Notes: generated by a model not told the origin, from the sequence alone. Counted from the stretch's first letter, positions 42,581 through 54,005 are shown. The stretch is DNA of 64,000 bases from Chlorocebus sabaeus (GCF_047675955.1 NC_132926.1:11966826-12030825); one strand, 5' to 3'. Numbers and translations are program-made.

Positions 42581-43379
42581 GTTTGCCCCAAGAAATGAGT
42601 GCTGACAGTGAGCTGCACTTTTTTTTTTTTTTTCTAGACAGGAAATGGGTAAAACGAATTATGGTAAGTATTAAAAAAAATTAGCTGTTACTATTGCCAA
42701 ATGTCTTCTTACACCGGAGATACTGAGTGGCTTGATCTCCATTTTAAAGGCAGAAATGTAGCTTTTTCGTAAAGACCTTCAACACCAGCTCTGTCATAGC
42801 ATTGAGGCAGAAGGGAAGTCCCCTGTGACAAGGCTGAGTTAGCAAACCCCTGACCTCCAGCATGGTTTGACCAGGAATGACGAGTCTCTTCAATGATCAT
42901 TCCTCCTCATCACTTCTTTAAACTGACTTCCGGGAGGAGGCGGAAGTCGAGGATCCAGGCCTTCCTGCCTGGGCCTGGAGTTTGTGGTTCTGGATTGAGA
43001 GCCTGCCCATGAGGACTAGAGGGGTGGCTGAGCGCTGAGCTGCCCTAGTAGTGTTGCTTCCTTGATGGGACGACTCTCTCCCACCCTGAGATATGACTTG
43101 GGGCCACGTCAGCTCTGGCTTCTGCCTCAGGAGTTCGGACCAGATTTAGGAATCCTCCCCAGCCTTCCCAGAGTGAGGCTGGGCGACAAGGAGAGAGGAG
43201 TGTGAGAGTGGGCCAGGGGTGGACCTTGGGACATCTGGGAGGTTTCCAGAGGGCTTCTTGTCACTCCTGGAACTGAGTTTGCACTCCTCGCTGTGGCCTT
43301 CTGACTAGCTCTTCTGGCTCTTGGAGCACCCTTCTTCAATCCCGCTCTCTCTCCTCTCCAGCAGCCTTCCACAAGGCAA
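42581..43379. other. Unassigned, with T tract
   Basis: A T15 run lies at 42619-42633. The sequence after 42900 is GC-richer and contains the paired ETS-like motif at 42925-42948. No gene is recognised. Confidence 0.4.
42925..42948. promoter_or_regulatory. Inverted pair of ETS-like motifs
   Basis: gacttccg (42925-42932) and cggaagtc (42941-42948) are perfect inverted copies around an 8-base spacer. Each contains the ETS core TTCC/GGAA in a CpG-containing, GABPA-like context. Binding is inferred from the motif only. Confidence 0.4.
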
Positions 43380-43500
43380 GCCTGTTCCTACCTGAGAGCT
43401 GTGCAATGGCTGTGCCCTCTGTCTGGAGTGCTCTTCCTCAGCACTTCCCAGGGCTGGCAATTTCATGGCATGGAGACATCACCTCCACAGGGAGGCTCCC
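43380..43500 (+). mobile_element. L2 LINE fragment
   Basis: 'gtgccctctgtctggagtgctcttc' is the sense L2 signature. Confidence 0.7.
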
Positions 43501-43529
43501 CTAGTCACCTGGTCCTCACCTTCATCCGC

Positions 43530-43645
43530 TGGAGAACCTATTGAGTGCCAGGCACTTCTGGGCCCCAGGGATAGAGAGAGAATCAAGACACAAAAAACTC
43601 CTTGTGGAGCTCACAGCCCAGTGGAGAGGAGCAGACAACAAATGA
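43530..43645 (-). mobile_element. L2 LINE 3' end (antisense)
   Basis: 'ctattgagtgccaggcactt' then 'tgtggagctcacagcccagt' is the antisense L2 terminus, opposite to the preceding L2. Confidence 0.7.
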
Positions 43646-43822
43646 AGGAGACACCAGGGAATGATCAGAGAGCCCCTTCGAGACACGAGCCTGGAGGGTC
43701 GATAGGATGGCGGGCCCGAAACTGGTCTGGACCATGAAGTCAGAAGGCTTGTTGCGTACTTGATGTTCCTTCTGAAACTGTTCAGAAAGAAGGAACCAGC
43801 CATGTTCCCTGGGGAGGCTAAG

Positions 43823-44008
43823 CAGTGGTTCTCACCTGGGCAGTGTGTTTTGAGACGTTTTTGGTTGTCACGGCTGGGGTTGGGGGGTGCCTCTGGTATC
43901 CAGTGGATAGAGGCCAGGGATAATGCTAAATGTCACAGTACACAGGACAGTCCCCCACAGCAAAGAATTATCCCGTCCAAAATGTCAGTAGTGCCGTTGT
44001 AGAAAGTC
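43823..44008 (+). mobile_element. MER20-like hAT-Charlie element
   Basis: It starts 'cagtggttctcacctgggca' and contains 'gtttttggttgtcacggctg' and 'tagaggccagggataatgct'. It ends 'aatgtcagtagtgccgttg'. Nearly full length. Confidence 0.82.
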
Positions 44009-44327
44009 CTGGGCTGTAGGATTAGGGATCCAAGGATAGGAACACACTGAGAGAAATGTGAGGGAGAGGCAGACGGCAAACACAAACACAAAAGCAGGAA
44101 GAAATCAGCAGGCAAGCCTCTCCCCGGTTTCCTCCATCAGCCCCATCCCCCCACTCAGAAACAATGAGACAATATCCTCGTGGGTTATCCCGACTGATTA
44201 TCACGGTGTCTACTCAGAGAAAAAGAGAGAAGAATATGTATAACAGGAGATAAAATACTACACTTAAACTTAGCTAAGGTAACAGCATTTATGAATCATG
44301 AAAAGTTATGCAGAAACTGAGTTCATC
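44009..44327. other. Unassigned unique sequence
   Basis: Nothing is recognised. Confidence 0.5.
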
Positions 44328-44395
44328 ATTAAAAATTCATTCAACAAATATTTGCTGAGTACCTACTATGTGCTGGGCATTGGAAGCCTTCCCAA
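44328..44395 (-). mobile_element. L2 LINE 3' terminus (antisense)
   Basis: 'attcattcaacaaatatttg' followed by 'gagtacctactatgtgctgg' is the exact antisense L2 end, truncated after ~65 bases. Confidence 0.8.
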
Positions 44396-44689
44396 CACCT
44401 GGAAGAATCTCCTCCCCATCTCTACAGCTCCCCTTTCGCATAACACATAGAAACAAGAAGCCACAGAGTGGGAAAAGCCCAGGTAGATTCAGCACATTTA
44501 TTTATACTCCAAAGAATACTCATTCAATTTTCAGTTGAAAAGCTGAAGTAGATTTTGATAGAGAAAGGATAGCAAGTAATGATTTCCTTCTTTCAAACAC
44601 ACACACACATTTTGTAAGTTCCTGAAACCAGGATTCATTCAACAATCAACATCTAGCATTAATAGAATGATAAAAGAAAAACTTCAGCA
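44396..44689. other. Unassigned, with short CA run
   Basis: Only a (CA)6 run at about 44599-44610 and plain sequence are seen. Confidence 0.5.
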
Positions 44690-45060
44690 GAATTAAATTT
44701 GAAAGAGTTTAATTGAGCAATGAATGATTTCGAATTGGGCAGCCTCATGAGCCAGGGTAGACTCAGAGACTCCAGTGCAGCCATGTGGTGGGAAAAGATT
44801 TATGGACAGAAAAAGGAAACTGATGCACAAAAACAGAAGTGAGGTACAGAAACAGCTGGGTTGGTTATAGCTCAGCATTTGCCTTATTTGAATATGGTTC
44901 TAACAGTTGGCCACATTTGATTGGCCAAAACTCCTTGATTGGCACAAGTGTAGGCTACAGTCTGTTTACATCTCTACTTGTTATAGTTCACAATGTGCAG
45001 AGAAATCTTTAGGCTGACCTTAACATATGTAAGGAGGCAGCTTTAGGTTAAACTTGATTT
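44690..45060 (-). mobile_element. ERV LTR, family unassigned
   Basis: Read on the minus strand it has two CCAAT-like boxes in 'gccaatcaaggagttttggc' context and ends near 'gctcaattaaactctttc'. This layout is typical of an ERV LTR promoter. I cannot name the family; sequence to 45285 may belong to it. Confidence 0.5.
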
Positions 45061-45695
45061 AACAATAGACTTTTTCCCAAAAAGCTTCATCAGGTTGATT
45101 GCGTGTCTCACAGCAGAGGGTATCTTAGATATAAGGAAAAGTATTAGATATGACATACAGACCATAGTTTCTTCTCCCTTGCCTGAGGCAGACATTGCTA
45201 ACTGATTGCAGCACTCTTGATTGGATTTACAGAATTCTGGAGCCAGTCTCAGAGTTATTCCCAAGGCAGGGCTACTGACAGTCAATGCCCATTAATCTTA
45301 GTTGCTGTGAGGATGAGACATATCTGCCTTCTACATTGACTGTCACCTTAGGTCACTTCTTTCCCATCTTCAACTTGTGCTGCCTTTTTTTTTTTTTTTT
45401 TTTTAACTTCCACTCAGGAATGGTAGCAGATACAGTTGGACAAGACTATGGGAACATGCAGGATCCATAAATAGTTGTGGTTTGTTGATTTCCCCATGTA
45501 GGAGAGAGGTGAGTGGGTTCTGAGTCAGTCAATGGCTCCTTCTCACTGTGACAAGGGGAGGCTTGGCTGGTGGAGGAAACCAGTCTGTGCTGAGAGGGAG
45601 ACCCTGACCTCATTCCATGTGGCAGACCAGGAAGCCAAGGACACAGTCAGGAGACCATTTTTACATATTTATGTATAAAAGTCATGTCCAACGTG
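45061..45695. other. Unassigned, with T18 tract
   Basis: A T run at 45387-45404 could be the reversed poly(A) of an unrecognised insertion. Nothing else is seen. Confidence 0.4.
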
Positions 45696-45915
45696 TGATG
45701 CTTTTCAGCTTCCAAAAATCTCTCACCACGCTTAATTCCTCAGCCTTCACAGCAGTCTGTGACAGTTACTAGTACCATCCCCATCTTACAGATGAAGAAA
45801 CTGAAGCTCAGAGAAGTGCAAGGCCACACCCAGGAGAGAGAGATGGCTAGATATTTGGGATTTGAGTCCACCTCTTCTGACTCAAGACCTAGAGTTCTTT
45901 CTAGTACCACACAGC
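45696..45915 (-). mobile_element. MIR SINE
   Basis: 'ccatcttacagatgaagaaactgaa' and 'gggatttgagtccacctctt' give a near-complete antisense MIR. Confidence 0.85.
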
Positions 45916-46227
45916 TGCAACATTTGCACTGTGACATTTTAATTTTGCATAGCTATGTTTAGAAAGGTGTCATTATGACAAAAAATGAGCCCATTGAGTG
46001 CCAAGGCCAGGCGTGATGAGTTTGAAAGTGTCCACTGCAGCTGTGCCTCCTGGCCCCAGCCAGAGGGCCCTGAGAGACCCAGGCCAGACTTCATCTACCA
46101 AGACCCCGCAGTCCTCTGTGATGCAGGTTGGCACAGGAGCCAAGGACCTGCCCTGGTCTGCTCTCTGGTGCTCAAGCTAATGTCCTGTGTAGGCCACACA
46201 CTCACGGATTTGCCCACCATCATTCCT
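45916..46227. other. Unassigned unique sequence
   Basis: No repeat is recognised. Confidence 0.5.
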
Positions 46228-46615
46228 TCCTTCCTCCCTTCTTTCATTCACTCATTCGACAGATCTTCACTGAGCACTTACTATGCCAAGCACTGCTTTA
46301 GCACTGAGGATACAGCCTGTGTGCAAAACAGACAACAGTCGCCACTGCCATTTCCATTCCAGAGGGATAGAAGATACACAGATAAAATGAAGAGTTGTCA
46401 GATAGTCACGGGGCTGGGTGCCTGGGGCAGCAGGTGTGTGGTGTAAACAAGGGGCTGGGGGTATGGAAGAAAACTTGAATAGGGTGATCAGGGAAGGTCT
46501 TGCTGAGAAGGGGGCTTTTCGGCAAAGAAAAGGATTGAGCCATGCAACTGGACAGGGAAAAGCATTTCAGGCAGAGGGAACATCTGGTGCAGAGGCCCTG
46601 AGGTGAGAGCCAGCA
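46228..46615 (-). mobile_element. L2 LINE 3' region (antisense)
   Basis: 'cattcactcattcgacagat', 'gagcacttactatgccaagc', 'gatcagggaaggtcttgctg' and 'gcagaggccctgaggtgaga' are in L2 antisense order. Confidence 0.85.
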
Positions 46616-46914
46616 GAGAAAAAGCAAGCTCCCTCACTGTGCACTGCACCCCTGGAGGAAGCTGCATTCTAGTTTTCTCCATCTAAGACAGCACTGCAAG
46701 GACCTCCAGGAGGCATTTTGCTGGTTTTGTTTCTTCACATTTGTTCCGCAATCTAGGGGCAAATGTCCAGAAGTCACATTTCTGGATGAAAGGGTTTGCA
46801 CATTTTAAATAGCAGGAGTCACTTCCTGAAACCCTCTCCTATAGCATTTTTCCTCTTTCCCCCTTGGAGGGCCAGATCGATCTCCCCAAATCGTTTACCT
46901 CTTGCTACTTGAAT
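46616..46914. other. Unassigned sequence
   Basis: 46740-46830 ('gatgaaagggtttgcacatt') resembles the same unnamed old repeat as 42330. Confidence 0.35.
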
Positions 46915-47075
46915 GTCCAGAGGCCTCAATGGCTGCCTCCTGCCTGCAGGAAAAAAGCTAACATGTTGGACTCACATTCAAGGCTTCCTCCTTCTGTCCC
47001 CCAAGGCTTCTCCCATTTTTTCTCCTGCTTTTCCCCTATAGACTCTACTTGCTTCTCCCACAGATGTGCCTGCAG
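46915..47075 (+). mobile_element. L2 LINE fragment
   Basis: 'ctcacattcaaggcttcctc' and 'gactctacttgcttctccca' fit the sense L2 region. Confidence 0.5.
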
Positions 47076-47239
47076 GACCTGAAAAAAAGGAAAGTCAAGA
47101 AAGCTCATCTACCTGGTGGGGCCACAAGTCAACTAAACTGTATTGGTGGGCTGGTTAGAGGCTCAGTGGTCACACATCCCTGCAACCCCCAGTCCCTTTG
47201 TTATGCCTCATCTCTCAACCATTTGTCCTTTCTTTTCAT

Positions 47240-47330
47240 TGGGTCCAACGTTTATTCATTCAGCCAGCAGGTACCATCACCTGCTATGGGCAGGCCCTCT
47301 GCTAAGCATGAGGAAACTTGTACTGCCAAA
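47240..47330 (-). mobile_element. L2 LINE 3' terminus (antisense)
   Basis: 'tttattcattcagccagcag' and 'atgggcaggccctctgctaagc' are the antisense L2 end. Confidence 0.6.
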
Positions 47331-47337
47331 CACTAGG

Positions 47338-47850
47338 CCCCAGCCCTAAAGTGCACCCTTTCTGGAATCTTCCATAACCCCTCCAACCTCTCCCTCTCCA
47401 TCTACCCTGGGAGCCTTCCTTGACCAACCCAGAGCCCTGACTGCCCCCTCCTCTGACCTCCATGGCACCTACCCTCTGACTTTTATTTGATGCTCGGCAC
47501 TGGTTTATTGACACTGTTACTTATTATCTTCTAAATAAATCTGTATTTCATCTCTCCAAGTAGACCGAAGCTAGGAGAGGGCAGAGAATACATCTTATAT
47601 TAAGTGTCTGCAACCCTCTCTGCACCTAGAAGATTGTCTGGCACCTTGGAGTTGCTTATTAAATATAGATTTGTTGGGGATATAATCATGTCTCAATTCT
47701 GCTCAAAAAAGAAAAAAAATGTTGATAAAATCCAAATTCCTTAGTGTAGCATTTAAGGCCTTTCTTTTAGGATTCCACTAGACCTCACCACCTCCAAGAA
47801 GCCTTCCAGGTTGACACAGAGCCACCGCCATACACATGTGCACACATGTG
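47338..47850 (+). mobile_element. L2 LINE 3' region
   Basis: 47340-47680 runs through 'gggagccttccttgaccaac' to 'agattgtctggcaccttgga'. 47700-47800 ('gataaaatccaaattcctta') is a second sense L2 piece. They may be two insertions. Confidence 0.75.
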
Positions 47851-47858
47851 CATATGTA

Positions 47859-47884
47859 ATCTCTCTCTCTCTCTCTCTCTCTCT
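47859..47884. repeat. (TC)12 dinucleotide microsatellite
   Basis: A pure CT run, preceded by an alternating 'cacatgtgcacacatgtgca' stretch at 47833-47852. Confidence 0.95.
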
Positions 47885-47924
47885 GTCCCCTGGCTGTCCT
47901 CTGTCAGAATATTTGTCTGCTCAG

Positions 47925-48115
47925 TGGATGAGAATTTGGTCTTTGAAGGTACGAACCCCTGGGTTTGAACCATGACTCTGCCACATATTGGCTGTGTGGC
48001 AGTCCCCTCACATCTTTGAGACTCAGCTTCCTCACCTGTAAAATGGGCATCATAATGACATTTGACCCCTAGCAGGGATAGAGGAGGTACCATGAGGTAG
48101 AAGTGAGCAAATGCT
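47925..48115 (+). mobile_element. MIR SINE
   Basis: 'gggtttgaaccatgactctg' and 'cctcacctgtaaaatgggca' make a well-preserved sense MIR. Confidence 0.88.
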
Positions 48116-48499
48116 CCCAAGGAGCTCTAGCACCCCGCCAGGTCCATGCAAGGCTGCGATCAATTAGCATCGCTTGGATGTAATCGTCTTGGCCACATGA
48201 TATGTCTGGGTGCTCCTTGAGGGCAACATAGAGCTGGCTCTGCTTCCCTCTAAACCTCCAGTATCTGGGAGGGTGTGCAACAGGGAAGGTGCTAAAATCA
48301 CATTCACTGGGTGGGTGACCATCTATATTCACTTTGATAGAAAATCTGACAAATACAATCATCTCTCATCCCAGAATAGCCCTGAAGCCCACTGGGGGGG
48401 CATGGCTAGCAGTAAGAAGGCAGGACTCTGGAGTTGCACCTGCCTCTGTGTGGGGCCCTGTTCCACCATCCTCCCAGGCATCTTTGTGCACCTGCACTG
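48116..48499. other. Unassigned unique sequence
   Basis: I see no repeat or gene. Confidence 0.5.
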
Positions 48500-48810
48500 A
48501 GCCAACCTCAAAATTCTTCTGACAGATTCACTGAGATTCATTCAGACACCACTAATTTCTTCCGATTTATCCTGATCCAAGTAATTTATAAATTTTCCCA
48601 TTATAATTTAATTTTCTCCCTTCCTCCCAAACCAGAGCACATTGCCCACAGAGACATGGGCCATTGTTTATATTTATAGCTTCCTTATTAATCCTGCCCT
48701 GACCTCCGGCACAGAGCCCAGCCTGGGGGAGCAACTTCAGTTCCCTTTCCACAGGGCCTATTTAAAATGCCTTTCTTTTAATTGGTCCAAAACAGAAGAT
48801 GAGCTTAAAA
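48500..48810. promoter_or_regulatory. Repeat-free AT-rich block, weak enhancer candidate
   Basis: Clean, repeat-free sequence with AT-rich factor-like words ('aagtaatttataaattttcc', 'tataatttaattttctccc', 'tttatagcttccttattaat'). Conservation cannot be judged from one genome. Confidence 0.22.
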
Positions 48811-48861
48811 AGAAAAAAAAGCCAGCTTTCCTATTCCATTTCAGGGTGCAAGAAGAACATG

Positions 48862-48949
48862 CAGGTGCACCTGCACTGTGTCTGCGATCCCATGTGTGGG
48901 GGACCCAGGTGCACCAATACTGTCTGTGATCCCCTGCCTGGGGGATCCA
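48862..48949. repeat. 44-bp tandem duplication, two copies
   Basis: Both copies start caggtgcac and share 'gatccc' and 'gggggac/tcc' blocks at roughly 80-85% similarity. Confidence 0.8.
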
Positions 48950-49164
48950 GGAGGCCCTGCACAGGGAAGGCTGACGAGACGGGATGGCTGGCAGGGGTTC
49001 ATGGCACTCTGATGGCTTTGCCCAGGATTCCTGATAGTTACACTGGATCTAAAAACAAAATCATATAAAGCTAGAAAACACTACGGATTCAAATTTGGCC
49101 TTTAGCAAAACAGGCACTTAAAAATGCCGGTCAGATGCTAACAGCTAACCTCTTAGATACCTGC

Positions 49165-49370
49165 TACTTGTTTTTGAGTATTTACCAGGCTTTCGGCACT
49201 GATCTAAGTTCTTTCTAGGTATTAACCTCTTGGATCCTCATGACAACCCAGATGAGAAATGCGTTGTGTTACCCTTTTGACAGGTAAAGGCATTGAGGCA
49301 CACTGAGGGTATGCACCTCAACCACATTCCTGAGCTCTAAGCAGCACACAGGGCCAGGCCTCGCCCATGT
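49165..49370 (-). mobile_element. MIR SINE
   Basis: 'tcggcactgatctaagttct' and 'acaggtaaaggcattgaggc' are a nearly full antisense MIR. Confidence 0.75.
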
Positions 49371-49904
49371 GAATACTTTGTAGAACTGGCATAAGACACC
49401 CTGCTGTCGGTGGAGTTCCAGGGACCATGGCTTAGTAGAGGGGCACGGGCTGGGCCCCCCTTGTCTTCTTGGCCTGGAGCTCTGGAACAGGGCATAACCC
49501 ACCCAACCTTACATGGTGATCCTGGTGGCAGGGGTAGGTTGGAACCGAGACCACCTCAAGAGCCTGTGCGTGTCACTACTGCACAACCCTGCCTCTGTGA
49601 ACTTTCTCACGGGGTACTGTGTGTCCCCAAGTTACAAGAGCAAAGCCATGGGACAGAGAAGTCACTTGATCTTGTTGACTTGCTAAGAGCAGATGGACAG
49701 GTGAGTTCACACACGCATTGCACACATTGTGACCCCAGGTCTAATCCCTGAGGGCAACTTTTTGAGGTCTCAAGACCCTGAAGGCAGGTGGTCCTGGGGG
49801 GAGTGTCCTGATGGATTTTTGTAAATTAAGAACCCACTCCCAGCCAAGGAAGACAGTGGTGACACAGCCAAGTTTGAGATTTCAACTTCAGGAGATGGCA
49901 TGAA
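49371..49904. other. Unassigned, GC-rich
   Basis: No exon is recognised. A frame at 49410-49751 has no domain. Confidence 0.45.
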
Positions 49905-50020
49905 GGCAGAGGAATGGCACAGTCTTGAGCATCAGCCAGACCAGTGTTCACATCCCCGATCTGCTTCTTAGGTCTGTGTGATGTGAGCTCAGGCAGAGTC
50001 TGGAGAGGAACAGTCACTGA
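49905..50020 (+). mobile_element. MIR SINE fragment
   Basis: 'ggcacagtcttgagcatcag' followed by 'agtgttcacatccccgatct' is the sense MIR 5' half. Confidence 0.6.
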
Positions 50021-50599
50021 TTGTTGAGTCCCTAGAATAGAGCCTCTCCGCCTACTGCCCCTCCCACCTCTACAGCTTCCAGGGCGGCTCACCGGCAAAC
50101 CGCACCTGCTTGCCCGCTTTGCAGTGCCTGGGCAGTGTGTGCTATTGATGACACCCTTAGAGCCCAGGTGTTCCAGGACTGAAACGTTTCCAGAGCAGCC
50201 TGACTTTCCCTCTAGCACCTTTCCTTCTTCTTTCAAATACTCACGCAAAAAGACCCACCTCCTGACTGAGCCTTTGCTCTGCTGCTCTTTTTCTGTGCCT
50301 TCTTTTTTCTTTTCAACTAAGGTTTTGTTGTTGTTGTTGTTGTTTGACAAGGGCTGCAGTGACAGCAGAGAAAGCATTCTTCAAGAAGCCAGGGGGCATT
50401 CAAAATACAATTTTTCCTTTATGCCAATAAGAAATACCAAATACCCCAAACCAAACAACCACCTTCACCCCACCCAAACTATGCCAATTACTTTCTCTCA
50501 TCACCCGAGTAGGACAGGAATGCATTTGGAATTTGACCATTTCCCCTCTGTCTGAGACATGGAAAACGGCTAGGGACAAGTGTGCTTCTGCGAGGTGTT
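50021..50599. other. Unassigned, with short (TTG)n
   Basis: (TTG)6 lies at 50325-50344. A 183-residue minus-strand frame (49826-50377) translates this run to N residues, includes MIR sequence and is not a gene. Confidence 0.5.
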
Positions 50600-51004
50600 T
50601 TCCACATTCATAGTTTGGGGTGCAGGATGATTCTGCTCACGGTCTCGGAAATCACAGACACCTGGTTCCTATTAAATTACATGACAATGAGCTCATTCAT
50701 TCAGCCTGTGGTGAAAGCAGATTACAGACCAGGATCTGGCTGAACCCTGGAGATTCCCTGGGGATTAACAGCTTGCATTCAAGCAACTGGTCTCCCTCCA
50801 ATGGCCCTGCTCTATCTAACTGAGACTGTCACGAGCCAAGAACTCTTCCATAAACAGTTCTCTGCCAGTCAATAATTTGAATCTCCTTCTGTCATCTAGT
50901 AACCATCTTTTATCTAACAATTCCTTCCTCCAATTAATGCCATCCACCATTGACCACTGGGGGATTTCAAGATAACATTAACAGGCAAATGACAACAGCT
51001 AGCA
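50600..51004. promoter_or_regulatory. Repeat-free block, candidate conserved element
   Basis: No repeat is recognised. It contains AT-rich factor-like words ('attaaattacatgacaatga', 'gtcaataatttgaatctcc', 'ctccaattaatgccatccac') with few signs of decay. Enhancer function is inference. Confidence 0.28.
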
Positions 51005-51190
51005 TTTGAATTTTATCTCATGAGCAACTGTAAATGACCCACTCATATTACCTCCCTTAATCTATTCTAGAAGCTAAAAACTATTATCCTGCCCATGTTA
51101 CAGGTGGGAAAATTGAGGTTGAGAGAGATGAAGCTATTTGCCTTAAGTCACACAGCAAAGTAAGCTGTGCTTCAACAAAGCCCATGCTTT
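51005..51190 (-). mobile_element. MIR SINE
   Basis: 'cccatgttacaggtgggaaaattga' and 'agtcacacagcaaagtaagc' are antisense MIR. Confidence 0.8.
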
Positions 51191-52611
51191 TTGAGGGACA
51201 CCCCTAAACCTAAGATGCCACCATAGTTGAAGGTCATTGTCACTACCCTACTGAAGATGAGGTGGTGTTTTGATCAAATAGTACAATTTACACCCATAAA
51301 TCCTCTATGACACGTTTGGAACCTGAGCAGGAATGTGACACATTTTCAGATTGGGCACTTGTTCTATCAGCGATGTCCAAGTTTGCCCTGCCCTCAGGAA
51401 GCGTGTTGGGTAGATGAGAAGTCAAGACTAGCAAATGTAAAATGACGACAGAAGCAACACAAGGCAGATCCTAAAATGTGTTCTGAAATGTATAAATACT
51501 GTAGGGCAATGCTTTTCAAAGTGCATTCTATAGAAATACAGTTCCCTGTAGTGTTAATATGTCTTTAAAAATATTCAACAGTCACAAATATAATGATAGT
51601 CCTTGTGTTCAAGGATTGGGATTGTTGGTAAAATTTTAAACCTCCCTATCTTTACATAGCATTAGAAAAGATTTTTTTGTTTGGTTATACTTCTGGATAG
51701 AAGGAAATAAAAGTATCAGCCAAGGCAGATAGTACCCTTACCTTTCTAAATTCCTGCCCGTCTTTAGATCTATAAATGTTTCTCCCATTCCCAGCAGCTG
51801 CACCCACCTTAGTTGTGGGAAAGCACCTGCAATCCTTGTCTTTCTTGTTACACAACACGATGGGGCACAGACCCAGCCCTGGAGTCCTTAACCATGGCAT
51901 GCTTAACCAGGGCAGCTTCCCCCACTAGCAGCAGCAGCCGTCACTCTTAACTGGTCCATGGTTAGCTGGTCCGTGGTGTGGACAGGCAAGGGTTGCTGCC
52001 CACCATGCGCACCACAGACCCTAGGCTGCTTCCCAGTGTCAGTTCCTCAAAATCACCCCCAAGGTTCCATGCTCCTCTGAGGACTCCATCAGCTGAGGAT
52101 TTCATAGGCTGAGTATCTTGCAAGCAAGAGAGTAGTATGGACTTCTTGGTCTTGAAAAGCTGCTGAATGGTGCTGGGTTGAATCTGAGTAAGCTGATGGC
52201 CCCACATCACTTGGGGTTTTTATTTGTGGTCTCCAGCTTTGGAATCTTCTGTTGATGCTCATGGCACAGATTTGGGCCCATGGCCTTGCCTCCTGCCTGG
52301 CCTCCTGCCTGGCCTTGGACCTCATGAATGCGGAAGGCCTGGGGTTCTCCAAGCTCTAGGCAGGAAGCAGATCCCTCTCTGTGCAAAGATCCTCCAGGCC
52401 TTGGAATGAGGAAGGAACCTAAGAAGGAGAGGGCATGAACTTTCTGGGGCCGACATAGGAAGAAGAGAGGGATGTTGATGTCGGAGGAGAAAGAAACAGC
52501 TTCCCTGGATATGAGGGCCAGCTTACTGGCCCCTGCTGAAGGTCTTCCAGGCCATGCAGCCTTGAACAGGCCACTCACCTCTTGTGCCTGAGCCACTTTT
52601 TAAATGCAATA
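51191..52611. other. Unassigned sequence
   Basis: A weak antisense L2 trace lies at about 51385-51480. 51900-52600 has a 129-residue minus-strand frame (52207-52596) and a 12-base tandem repeat 'cctcctgcctgg' near 52290. I recognise no protein family in it, so I do not call a gene. Confidence 0.35.
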
Positions 52612-52810
52612 GGTGTAATTATTGCTACCTGCCATTTCTTGTCAAAATCCTTACAATAACCCTGTATGGGTTATTATGTCCATTTTAGAAATGGGAAAAC
52701 CAAGGCACGGAGTGGTTAAGTAACTTGGCCACATTTACATGACCAGTAATGGGTAGGTGATTTGAGGCTGAGTGTGTTGAACTCCAGAGCCCTTGCCCTC
52801 AAATGCTATA
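52612..52810 (-). mobile_element. MIR SINE
   Basis: 'aaaaccaaggcacggagtgg' and 'acatgaccagtaatgggtag' make a full antisense MIR. Confidence 0.85.
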
Positions 52811-53638
52811 CACATAGGCTCTCCAACTTACTCCTCCTTTATTTGCTCAAGGGGCCAGTCCTCTTTTAACTTCTAGACCCACGGATCTGTGATTTTCCAT
52901 AAACATACCCCCAATCTCTCGTCCACCAACTCACTGCTCATGGTGATCCCAATTTCCCTTATATCAGAGCCAAATATTTTTAGAAAATCTTCAATGAAGC
53001 TTGTTCTCCAGGAGGAAAACATAGTAACCATATATGCAATTATTTATCAGTTAGCTGGTGTTTTAGACAAACAAGGAACTGAGGAAGTAAAAGAGGAGAC
53101 ATGAGTTTTGAGGAAGTGGAAGAAGTGTCTGGTTGAAAGGTCAAGCCCAGGGGAAACAGGGAAGGAAGAGGTATTCTAGCCCCTAGTCTCTAACTGGATG
53201 TGGTACAAATCTTGGTATTGCCAATCACATGAGGTTTCCATGAGAATCACATGGAAACATGGTTGAGCAGGGGCTGGTAACACAGCTGTGGAAGGAGACT
53301 GTGAGAGTGAGCCTGGGATGGGAGCTCATTTGTGATACCACCTGCTCCCCAGCTCAGGGTACAGGTGTTACCATCACTGGTCCAGAAGACTTCTCATCCA
53401 GTCTCGCATGGACAAGAAGATCGCAGGGACCTGAACCAATTGTTATGTACCACAGAATTGACTGTCAGAGAACAATGACCACAGACACTAATACTTTTGC
53501 CCAAGGAAGGGTCTGCCCAGTTGTGCCTCATTCCAGCTCCCTGGCATGAGGCACCAGGAAAGCAAAATGAATCAAGGGAAGCCAGGAGGCCCTGCAAGGA
53601 TACTCGAGTCCAGGCTGCTGCTGAAAATCCCTCTTCTT
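52811..53638. other. Unassigned unique sequence
   Basis: Nothing recognisable. The Alu target site is at 53623-53638. Confidence 0.45.
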
Positions 53639-53930
53639 AGCTGGGCGCAGTGGATCAGGCCGATAATCCCAGCACTTTAGGAGGCCAAGGTGAGCGGATC
53701 ACCTGAGGTCAAGAATTCGAGACCAGCCTGGCTAACCTGGCAAAACCTTGTCTCTACTAAAAAATTAAAATATACTAATAATTAGCTGGGCATGGTGGTG
53801 GGTGCCTGTAGTCCCAGCTACTTGGGAGGCTGGGGCAGGAGAATCGCTTGAGCCCTGGAGGCGGAGGTTACAGTAAGCCGAGATTGCACCACTGCACTTC
53901 AGCCTAGGCAACAGAGCAAGACTTCATCTC
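53639..53930 (+). mobile_element. AluS-like SINE
   Basis: This is a full-length sense Alu. 'gaaaatccctcttct' before it (from 53622) and 'gaaaatcccttttct' after its tail (from 54003) are the target duplication. Confidence 0.93.
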
Positions 53931-53935
53931 AAAAA

Positions 53936-53991
<56 letters not shown>

Positions 53992-54002
53992 GAAAGAAAA
54001 AA
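53931..54002. repeat. (GAAA)n tail microsatellite
   Basis: About 15 AAAG units derive from the Alu tail, ending in a slightly imperfect stretch. Confidence 0.95.
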
Positions 54003-54005
54003 GAA

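Noticed and set aside
45387..45404. Poly(T) as the tail of a new antisense retrocopy
   Set aside because: No recognisable body or target duplication could be matched to it.
49826..50377. 183-residue minus-strand reading frame
   Set aside because: It includes a TTG microsatellite read as poly-N and a MIR fragment, with no family resemblance.
52207..52596. 129-residue minus-strand frame, possible gene or pseudogene
   Set aside because: I recognise no homologue, and it contains short local tandem repeats. A BLASTP search would settle it.
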